This document shows positions 9,163 through 14,966 of a stretch of DNA of 16,113 nucleotides, piece by piece. This stretch comes from JAJRXK01 sp964593155 (lineage in GTDB: Bacteria; Krumholzibacteriota; Krumholzibacteriia; JAJRXK01): NCBI GenBank assembly GCA_964593155.1, contig CAZQHE010000093.1, positions 1 through 16,113 of the forward strand, written 5' to 3'. The notes below the pieces were generated by a model. That model saw only the letters and a list, made by a program, of their open reading frames with translations, had not been told where the DNA came from and searched no databases. Numbering within the stretch: position 1 is the stretch's first letter; every line of letters begins with the position of its first letter. A program made the position numbers and the translations under genes.

Positions 9163-9813
9163 TCAGTCCTTCGCCACGAGCTTCTCGACCCGGGTGCGCA
9201 GTTCGTCGGTGTCGATCTCGCCGTTCCACTGCGCGACGATCCGGCCTTCGGCGTCGAGCAGGAAGGCGGCGGGGATCGCCGGCACACGGAACTTCCACCA
9301 GGCGGGGTCCTCGCCGCCGTCGTGGACGATCGCGTAGTCCACCGGTCGCCGTTCGAGGAAGGACTCGAGATCGTCGCGATCCTCGTCGATGGACACCCCG
9401 ACGATTCCGAAGCCGTCGTCGGCGAACTCGCGGGCCAGAGCGTCGAGCTCGGGCATCACCTTCAGGCACGGAGTGCACCACGTGGCCCAGAAGTCGACGA
9501 GCAGGGCGTTCTGGCCGGTGGGTTCGATCGCCTCGCCGTCGAGCGTCGACCAGCGGAAGTCCGGCGCCGTGCGCGGCAACACCGGCGGCGCGTAGCCGGT
9601 GGGCATCTGGTCGAAGGCCTCGGCACAGCTCTCCGCGCAGAAGCCGAAGTGGTCGCCCTCGTGTTCGCGCCAGTCGACGAGGCGTTCGGCCCCGTGGTCG
9701 GCCCCGCGGCGCGCGCACACGACGCACTCGCCTTCCTTCGACAGATCGGCGGGCCATTCGGCCACCGCCGTGGGGGCGATCAGCAGGAACAGGAACAGAA
9801 GGCTGCGATTCAC
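9163..9813 (-). CDS. Exported YHS/TRASH-like plus TlpA-type thioredoxin fusion
   Basis: A 216-residue periplasmic protein. A Sec signal peptide (MNRSLLFLFLLIAPTAVA) is followed by a four-cysteine metal-site module: CVVC (30, 33) and FCAESC (59, 63), spaced like YHS/TRASH domains that bind metals such as copper. Residues 80-216 are a TlpA/ResA-like thioredoxin domain with VDFWATWCTPC (active-site Cys113, Cys116) and cis-Pro181 in VPAIPAAFLLD. Such domains reduce or isomerise disulfides, often during cytochrome c maturation or copper-site assembly. The start is the GTG at 9813, with GGAGGAGAG upstream; its GTGA overlaps the stop of the preceding barrel gene, implying translational coupling. A longer open frame running to 10551 is a fortuitous extension without signal or homology. 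Fold calls are strong; the copper or haem link is inferred. Confidence 0.93.
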   Translation of the reverse strand: MNRSLLFLFLLIAPTAVAEWPADLSKEGECVVCARRGADHGAERLVDWREHEGDHFGFCAESCAEAFDQMPTGYAPPVLPRTAPDFRWSTLDGEAIEPTGQNALLVDFWATWCTPCLKVMPELDALAREFADDGFGIVGVSIDEDRDDLESFLERRPVDYAIVHDGGEDPAWWKFRVPAIPAAFLLDAEGRIVAQWNGEIDTDELRTRVEKLVAKD

Positions 9814-10499
9814 GGATTCTCTCCTCCGAAACCGGTGGACACCGACACGCCGGCGTGCTCCAGCCACACCCAGAGCGCGGTGACGCTGAAGCGACCGACG
9901 CCGACGCTGCCGAGCAGGTGGGTCCGCTCGCCGTCGTACATGGCACGGACGTCGAAACGCTCGCCGAGATGGAGAGTTCCCCCGAAGGGTACGTTGAAGC
10001 CCTCGTCGGCCTCCGACCAGTTCAGGCTCACGTAACCCGACAGCGGGACCCGCGGCGACGGCCAGCGCTTGGCGGCCGTGAGGTACACCGAGGTCTCGCC
10101 CGCGTCGGTACCGATGCGATCGGAACTCGTGCCCAGCGACAGCGCCGGGCGGAAGTGCGACTCGGTCAGCAGGAACAGGTTGGCGAGCGGGCCGACTTCG
10201 TTCTCGCCCGGATTCCACTCGATCCCGACGTTCAGACGCCGGTGCAGGCGGTGCATGAGCGTGCCGCGGTACCGGGCCCGGTCGACGTCGATGTCGACGT
10301 AGCGGGCCGAGACCTCCCACGCGAATCGTTGGCCGCTCCCCCGGAGCGGTGCGCCCTCGCCGGGTCAGCCGACTCAGGTGGGGGCCAGGCCCGAAGGCCG
10401 CCGGGGACGCTCGTCGGGCTGGGCGACGGCCGTTCCGACGGTCGTGACCAGGATCGCGAGGAGGGCCAGCAGTGAGAACGTCGTGGATCGTGCGTGCAT
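9810..10499 (-). pseudogene. Small outer-membrane beta-barrel gene interrupted by two in-frame TGA codons
   Basis: From the ATG at 10499 the frame encodes a signal peptide (MHARSTTFSLLALLAILVTT, then VGTAVAQ) and stops at TGA 10376-10374, with another TGA at 10367-10365. The same frame then stays open to 9810 and reads as barrel strands (FAWEVSARYVDIDVDRARYRG, FRPALSLGTSSD, LSGYVSLNWSE, VSVSTGF). The first start after the stops is the ATG at 10256, giving 148 residues without a signal. Runs of C5 (10384-10380) and G5 (10342-10338) flank the stops. Removing one C and adding one G would give an open frame of about 229 residues with the linker GLAPPESADPARAHRSGG, so two compensating indels or base-calling errors are plausible. 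The 3' end overlaps the thioredoxin start (GTGA). No clear Shine-Dalgarno precedes 10499. The barrel class is fairly clear; whether the gene is broken in the cell is not. Confidence 0.65.
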
Positions 10500-10563
10500 G
10501 CCGGGACAGGGGATGACCGCACACCCTAGGGGGTGAGCCACGTCCGGGCAAGCCCGCACGATC

Positions 10564-11856
10564 TCAGGGCCGAGCCCGCACCGTCCAGAGGCGCACGTAC
10601 CCACCGTCGGGATCGTACTTCGCGGCCTGACGCGCGGTGTCGAAGCGACGTCCCACACGCGGATCGTTGCCCACGCCGGCCACGTAGGCCCAGTTCCCCC
10701 AGTTCGAGTGGACGTCGTAGTCGATCAGCACGCTCTCGAACCACTCGGCGCCCCAGGTCCAGTCGACGCCGAGGTCGTGGGCCAGGTGGCTGGCCGCGTT
10801 CTGCCGACCGCGATTGCTCATGTACCCGGTCGCCGCCAGTTCCCGCATGTTCGCGTCGACGAAGGAATCGCCGGTGCGGCCGTCGATCCAGCGCTCGAGC
10901 AGTTCGCGATCGTGCCTCCACGCGCGCCGTTCCCCGCGTAGTCCCTCTCGACGGAAGAGGGCGTTGCCGTGCTGCTCGGCGGTCAAGCGGAAGAAGTCCC
11001 TCCAGAGGAGTTCGAAGATCACCCAGTACGTGCTGCGATTGGCCGTGCGCTCGGCTTCGTAGCGCCGCACCTCGTCGTGGATGCGGCGGGCGGAGATCGA
11101 TCCCTGCGCGAGGTATGGTGAGAACTTCGTGCTGTAGTCGACACCGATCAGCCCGTTGCGGGTGTGGTGGTAGCGAGCGACGTGATCGCTCTCCCACAGG
11201 TAGTGGTCGAGTCGGGCCCGGGCCTCGGTTTCACCACCGCGCAAGGGAACCGCGGTCCGTGGGTCGCGGGCCGGGAGCCGCAACCGCAGGCCGGCCAGCG
11301 TGGGGATCTCGCCCGGATCGAGGTCGGGGCCTGCGACGACGTCCGGGGCCGGCCACGGGGCGCGGATCGAGGCATCGCGTTCGACCGCCCGCCGGAAGTG
11401 CGTGAACACGTCGGGCACGTGGTCGAAGGGGAGGTCGTCCGGGTGCAACATCGAGTTCCCGGACGCGAGGTCCAGATCCACACCGCCGTCGAACAGTGTC
11501 CGTCGAACGGCGCGTTCCACGCGGGTCTCCTCGTCGCAGATCTCGGCATGGGCGAAGACGGCCCGGGCCCCGGTCTCGCTCGCGAGGACCGGGAGCACGT
11601 CCTCGGGCCGGCCGGAGCGTACGAGCAGGTCGCCGCGTCGGGCTCGCAGGTTCCGGCGCAGGTCGGCGATGGCTTCGAGGCGGAACTGCGCCCGGAACGG
11701 TCCCGTCTTCGGGAAGCCCAGTGGGGTCGTGTCGAAGTCCCGGGGATCGAGGCACACGACACACGTCGCCGGGCCCCCGGTGTCGAGCGCGCGGTGCAGG
11801 GGCTCGTGGTCGTCGAGACGGAGGTCGTTGCGGAACCAGACGATCGAAGCCGTCAT
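10564..11856 (-). CDS. DASH-type cryptochrome/photolyase
   Basis: A 430-residue flavoprotein of the DASH cryptochrome class, which repairs cyclobutane pyrimidine dimers mainly in single-stranded or looped DNA using blue light, and may also signal. The N-terminal alpha/beta photolyase domain opens with SIVWFRNDLRLDDHEPL (residues 4-20). The FAD domain carries STKFSPYLAQGSISARRI (242-259), ELLWRDFFR (282-290), SNRGRQNAASHLAHDLG (347-363) and SNWGNWAYVAGVGNDPR (384-400), and ends in AAKYDPDGGYVRLW, which is distinctive for DASH. Length is at the short end of bacterial members, with no C-terminal tail. I start at the ATG at 11856 with GGGAAGG 6 bases upstream; the open frame extends 188 codons further but without homology. 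It is divergent from the OmpA-family gene across 147 bases and precedes the interrupted barrel gene by 64 bases. Confidence 0.97.
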   Translation of the reverse strand: MTASIVWFRNDLRLDDHEPLHRALDTGGPATCVVCLDPRDFDTTPLGFPKTGPFRAQFRLEAIADLRRNLRARRGDLLVRSGRPEDVLPVLASETGARAVFAHAEICDEETRVERAVRRTLFDGGVDLDLASGNSMLHPDDLPFDHVPDVFTHFRRAVERDASIRAPWPAPDVVAGPDLDPGEIPTLAGLRLRLPARDPRTAVPLRGGETEARARLDHYLWESDHVARYHHTRNGLIGVDYSTKFSPYLAQGSISARRIHDEVRRYEAERTANRSTYWVIFELLWRDFFRLTAEQHGNALFRREGLRGERRAWRHDRELLERWIDGRTGDSFVDANMRELAATGYMSNRGRQNAASHLAHDLGVDWTWGAEWFESVLIDYDVHSNWGNWAYVAGVGNDPRVGRRFDTARQAAKYDPDGGYVRLWTVRARP

Positions 11857-12003
11857 GGTGAGCCTTCCCGGGGGGCGTCGAGGAACGATTCGCCCGGTCG
11901 CGTGCGGTCGATGCAACGGGCGCGTTTCGTGCTGCGCGCGGCGCGGGGTCTGTCTATCCTGACGCCTCTGCGCTCGTCCCCTCGTCCCATCGGAGGACCC
12001 ACC
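11857..12003. promoter_or_regulatory. Divergent promoter region of the cryptochrome and OmpA-family genes
   Basis: A 147-base gap between divergent starts. For the plus-strand gene, TATCCT at 11955-11960 could be a -10 box about 44 bases before the GTG, but no good -35 is properly spaced. GGAGG at 11992-11996 is a strong ribosome-binding site. For the minus-strand gene, GGGAAGG lies just before its ATG and no promoter stands out. Confidence 0.4.
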
Positions 12004-12663
12004 GTGAAGCGTTCGATCTCGATCCTTCTGCTGCTCGCCGTCGCCGCCGCTCCTCTCGGTTGCGCCACGAACAAGGGCACCGGCGCGATCATCGGCGCCG
12101 GCGCGGGCGGCGTCGTCGGCGGGGTGATCGGCGACAAGGCCGGCAACACGGCCGTGGGCGCCATCCTGGGCGCGGCGATCGGCGGGGCCGCAGGGGCCTG
12201 GATCGGCAACTACATGGACGAGCAGGCCGAGGAGATCCGGCAGGACATCGAGGGCGCCGAGGTCGAGCGCATCGGCGAGGGCATCAAGATCACCTTCGAC
12301 TCGGGCATCCTCTTCGCCTCGAACCAGGCCGCGCTCGAAGGTCCCGCCCGCGCGAACATCGAGGAACTCGGCCGGATCCTGAAGAAGTACGACGACACGA
12401 ACGTACTCATCGAGGGGCACACCGACAGCCAGGGCAGCGAGGACTACAACCTCGAACTGTCACGGCGCCGCGCGCAGTCGGTGGCGAACTACCTGGCCGA
12501 ACAGCAGGTCGACGCCACGCGGTTCACGTTGATGGGCTACGGCGAGACCCAGCCCGTGGCGAGCAACGAGACGCCCGAAGGTCGGCGCGAGAACCGGCGC
12601 GTGGAGATCGCGATCATGGCCAACGACGAACTCAAGGCACAGGCCGAGCGGGTCGCGGGCTGA
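12004..12663 (+). CDS. OmpA-family lipoprotein with glycine zipper (YiaD-like)
   Basis: A 219-residue envelope lipoprotein. The signal peptide ends at the lipobox PLGC (Cys20). Residues 25-68 are a glycine zipper (GAIIGAGAGGVVGGVIG and GAILGAAIGGAAGAWIG), a membrane-active hairpin also found in E. coli YiaD. Residues 95-205 are the OmpA C-terminal domain that binds peptidoglycan: GHTDSQGS with Asp141 and NLELSRRRAQSV with Arg156, the 15-residue spacing matching the known diaminopimelate-binding Asp/Arg pair, then GYGETQPVASNETPEGRRENRRVEI. The GTG start at 12004 has GGAGG 7 bases upstream and opens directly into the signal peptide; the longer upstream frame lacks support. It probably tethers the outer membrane to the wall. 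Its stop is 10 bases from that of the convergent GPx-like gene. Confidence 0.96.
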   Translation: MKRSISILLLLAVAAAPLGCATNKGTGAIIGAGAGGVVGGVIGDKAGNTAVGAILGAAIGGAAGAWIGNYMDEQAEEIRQDIEGAEVERIGEGIKITFDSGILFASNQAALEGPARANIEELGRILKKYDDTNVLIEGHTDSQGSEDYNLELSRRRAQSVANYLAEQQVDATRFTLMGYGETQPVASNETPEGRRENRRVEIAIMANDELKAQAERVAG

Positions 12664-12676
12664 TCGCCGCCGATCA
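12661..12676. other. Convergent stop codons forming the inverted repeat TGATCG-CCGC-CGATCA
   Basis: The stops of the OmpA-family gene (12661-12663) and the GPx-like gene (12674-12676) form the ends of a perfect 6-base inverted repeat with a 4-base loop. It could act as a very small bidirectional hairpin, but the stem is short and lacks a T-tract, so termination here is doubtful. Confidence 0.5.
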
Positions 12677-13228
12677 GGACGGGGCCAGGGCCTCGCGGAT
12701 CGCGCGCGACAACTCGGCGCTGCGTGGATCGGTCTCGGGTGCGAAGCACGCGACCACCCGTCCCCGCTGGTCGATCAGCAACTTGGTGTAGGGCGTATCG
12801 ACGCGGCCGAAGGTCTGTTCGACCTCGTCGGCCAGTGGGTGGCGCGCCGCCGTCGCCAGCACGGGGATCTCGCCGGCTTCGTGCGCGGGACTCAGGTCGA
12901 GTTCCGTCTCGGTGCCAACGGGGATCGCCACCACTTCGAGCTGCTCCGCACCATGACGGTGGCGGAGTTGGGCGAGTTCCGCGAGTTCCCGACGGTCGAC
13001 CCCGCGCACCGGAATCGTGACGAGCAGGGTCAGGTGTCCGCGGAAGTCGGCCAGGGTGAGATCGTGTCCGTTGCGCGTCGGGAGGTGGACGTCGTCCACA
13101 CGCGGGGCCTCGGCCATCTTCTCGACCCTCTGCACCGCGTCGCGGCTGTTGCGCATCGATACGAACGAGAACGCGAGCGCGACCACGGCCACCGCACCGG
13201 CGAAGGCAGCGACCAGGAGGTCACTCAT
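12674..13228 (-). CDS. Membrane-anchored glutathione-peroxidase-like protein lacking catalytic residues
   Basis: 184 residues: an N-terminal membrane helix (about 4-25), a short linker, then a thioredoxin-fold domain. The order of elements resembles glutathione peroxidases: VHLPTRNGHDLTLADFRGHLTLLV opens the domain (residues 47-70), and PYTKLLIDQRGRVVACFAP near the C-terminus parallels the family motif NFTKFLIDRDGxVVxRFAP. The peroxidatic Cys position reads VRGVD (Gly76), the Gln-containing loop reads IPVGTETE, and the Trp-Asn pair is replaced by Thr145-Pro146. The only cysteine is Cys161. It is therefore unlikely to be a peroxidase and may bind a partner or ligand. The ATG at 13228 has GAGGTGA about 7 bases upstream. 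The fold call rests on motif memory; a divergent AhpC/redoxin relative is the main alternative. Confidence 0.8.
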   Translation of the reverse strand: MSDLLVAAFAGAVAVVALAFSFVSMRNSRDAVQRVEKMAEAPRVDDVHLPTRNGHDLTLADFRGHLTLLVTIPVRGVDRRELAELAQLRHRHGAEQLEVVAIPVGTETELDLSPAHEAGEIPVLATAARHPLADEVEQTFGRVDTPYTKLLIDQRGRVVACFAPETDPRSAELSRAIREALAPS

Positions 13229-13422
13229 GGATCATCACCTCGATCGGGGACGGTCTCCGGCCGCCTCGTCGCGGCCGTTTCACGTAGAACCCTAGGCCGG
13301 ACGGTCCTCGCCCGGCATCGGGGAATTCCCTTGGGCCACACCGGCAGAAGTCCCCTCGGCGATCCTGCCCCTTCCTGGCCACTGTTCCACCGTAGTGCGA
13401 ACGCCCAAGGAGGGTTCGAATC
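13229..13422. promoter_or_regulatory. Divergent intergenic region upstream of the PRC-barrel operon
   Basis: A 194-base gap between the GPx-like gene (minus) and the PRC-barrel gene (plus), so both promoters should lie here. I see no confident -35/-10 pair on either strand and no sigma-54 signature. AAGGAGG (13407-13413) is a near-consensus ribosome-binding site 9 bases before the ATG at 13423. The gap contains no plausible gene. Confidence 0.4.
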
Positions 13423-14196
13423 ATGATCCGCAGTCTCGACGATCTGACCCGCTATGCATTCCGCGCGCGCGACGGCGACGTCGGCCGTGTCCACGACTTC
13501 TACTTCGACGACGACGCGTGGATCGTCCGCTACCTCGTGGTGGACACGGGACGATGGCTCCCCGGCCGCACGGTGCTGATCGCCCCGCAGGCGATCGAAG
13601 GCATCGACTGGAACGACCGAACCATCGACCTCGACCTGACCAAGGAACAGATCGAGAAGAGTCCCGAGATCCACGAGGACGAACCGGTTTCCCGCCAGAA
13701 GGAGAGCGAACTCTTCGAACACTACGGCTGGCAACCCTACTGGCTCGCCACGCCGGGCGCCATGGACTCGGTGGCCCCGGTGGCGCCGCTGCGTTCGCGT
13801 CCCGAGAGTGGTCGCCTCGAGGAGCCGGGCTCGGCCGCCGATCCACATCTGCGCAGCCTGCGCGAGGTGACCGGTTACGCCGTCGCCTGCACCGACGACG
13901 AGGCGGGTGAGGTGCACGACTTCGCCTGCGAGGACGACACCTGGACGATCCGCTACCTGGTCGTCGACACGCGCCGCTGGCTGCCCGGCCGCAAGGTCCT
14001 GGTGGCCCTCGACTGGGTGGCGTCGATCGACTGGGCCGACCAACGGATCGAGGTCGAACTGACCTCGGAGAAGATGAAGGAGAGCCCCGAGTTCGACCCC
14101 ACCGCGCCGGTGAACCGCCGCTACGAGGAACGACTCTACGACTTCTACGGTCGTCCCCGGTACTGGACCGCCGACGAGGAGGAAGGGATCCGATGA
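13423..14196 (+). CDS. Tandem PRC-barrel domain protein
   Basis: A 257-residue cytosolic protein made of two PRC-barrel units (about 4-86 and 143-225) from an internal duplication. The repeats share VHDF, an aromatic-rich xWxxRYLVVDTxRWLPGR segment, IDW, a strand of alternating acidic residues and SPE. Each unit is followed by a conserved tail, HYGWQPYW (100-107) and FYGRPRYW (241-248). PRC barrels occur in photosynthetic reaction-centre H subunits and the RNA-maturation factor RimM and usually mediate protein or small-molecule contacts, so this is probably a scaffold or stress-related binder rather than an enzyme. AAGGAGG lies 9 bases before the ATG. Its stop overlaps the start of the phosphatase gene (ATGA), so the two are translationally coupled. 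The role in a sugar operon is unclear. Confidence 0.93.
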   Translation: MIRSLDDLTRYAFRARDGDVGRVHDFYFDDDAWIVRYLVVDTGRWLPGRTVLIAPQAIEGIDWNDRTIDLDLTKEQIEKSPEIHEDEPVSRQKESELFEHYGWQPYWLATPGAMDSVAPVAPLRSRPESGRLEEPGSAADPHLRSLREVTGYAVACTDDEAGEVHDFACEDDTWTIRYLVVDTRRWLPGRKVLVALDWVASIDWADQRIEVELTSEKMKESPEFDPTAPVNRRYEERLYDFYGRPRYWTADEEEGIR

Positions 14197-14966
14197 AGCC
14201 CGCCGACGCCGCGGCCGACGAACGATCGACGCCGGTGCGGCACCTGCTCGTCAGCGACGTCGACGACACGCTGCTCGGCGACGAAGAGGCACTCGCAGAG
14301 TTCCGCTCGTGGTACGAGAGCGCGCGAGCCTGGCTCGATCTGGCCTACGCCTCGGGTCGGTTCGTCGATTCCGTCGTGGCTTCGATCCACGAAGAGGACC
14401 TGCCCGCGCCGATCGCGGTGATCGGGGGAGTCGGAACGCAGATCCAGTGGTACCCGAGCGGGGATCGGATCGAGGAATGGCCGGTCACGGCGGGCGAGCG
14501 TTGGAGCGCCGACCGGGTGCGCGAGGTGCTCGCGAACGTCGACGGTCTGCGGCCGCAGCCCTCGGCCTCGCAATCGGCGTACAAGATCAGCTACTACTTC
14601 GAGAACGCCTCGCCGGGCGAATTGAAGGCCATTCGGGATCTGCTGGACGGCGCCGGGCTCTCGACGGACCTTGTCTACAGTTCGCGTCGCGACCTCGACG
14701 TCGTCCCACGCGGGGTGAACAAGGGCTCGGCTGCGCGCTACCTGACCGAGCAGCTCGACGTTCCCGACGACCACGTGCTGGTGAGCGGGAACTCGGCCAA
14801 CGACCGCGAGCTGTTCCTGCCGGGATTCCGCGGCATCGTCGTGGGCAACGCCGACGACGAGCTGAAGTCCGTGGCCGCCGAAGGCGCGTACCTGGCTCGG
14901 CAGGGACACGCACGCGGAGTCCTGGAGGGGATCCGCGCCTGGACCGAGAGCGGTGAGCGCTCTTGA
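14193..14966 (+). CDS. Sucrose-phosphatase-like HAD hydrolase (Cof/S6PP type)
   Basis: 257 residues of the HAD superfamily, sucrose-6-phosphate-phosphatase branch, expected to remove phosphate from a sugar phosphate. Motif I is SDVDDTLL (Asp22 nucleophile, Asp24 acid/base). The C2-type cap lies roughly between residues 80 and 165 (VIGGVGTQIQW opens it). Lys177 lies in the conserved NKGSA segment, and motif IV reads SGNSANDRELF (Asn200, Asn203, Asp204), with Asn at a position that is often Asp. Substrates in the family include sucrose phosphate, mannosylfructose phosphate and glucosylglycerol phosphate; the sequence alone does not choose. The gene overlaps its upstream neighbour by ATGA and the downstream glycosidase by TTGA. 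No glycosyltransferase is seen in the window, so the synthase must lie elsewhere, possibly past the right edge. Confidence 0.92.
   Translation: MKPADAAADERSTPVRHLLVSDVDDTLLGDEEALAEFRSWYESARAWLDLAYASGRFVDSVVASIHEEDLPAPIAVIGGVGTQIQWYPSGDRIEEWPVTAGERWSADRVREVLANVDGLRPQPSASQSAYKISYYFENASPGELKAIRDLLDGAGLSTDLVYSSRRDLDVVPRGVNKGSAARYLTEQLDVPDDHVLVSGNSANDRELFLPGFRGIVVGNADDELKSVAAEGAYLARQGHARGVLEGIRAWTESGERS

Noticed and set aside
7648..10035. 795-codon plus-strand open frame antisense to the amidase and thioredoxin genes
   Set aside because: It spans two well-supported genes on the other strand and shows no domain or signal; its composition is that of a GC-driven shadow.
10365..10376. Selenocysteine or programmed read-through at the two TGA codons
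   Set aside because: Two TGAs three codons apart in a linker, with no visible downstream hairpin or redox motif, do not fit selenocysteine; indels at the flanking homopolymers explain the frame better.
9163..10551. A 462-residue protein joining the thioredoxin fusion to a long N-terminal part
   Set aside because: The extra residues are Arg/Pro-rich and overlap real barrel strands in another frame. The GTG at 9813 has a strong ribosome-binding site and opens a proper signal peptide.
11164..12003. Long N-terminal extension of the OmpA-family protein
   Set aside because: It lies antisense to the cryptochrome gene and lacks homology; the GTG at 12004 has GGAGG and opens into a lipoprotein signal.
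11857..12420. 188-codon N-terminal extension of the cryptochrome
   Set aside because: It is antisense to the OmpA-family gene, and photolyase homology begins right at the ATG at 11856 with its own ribosome-binding site.
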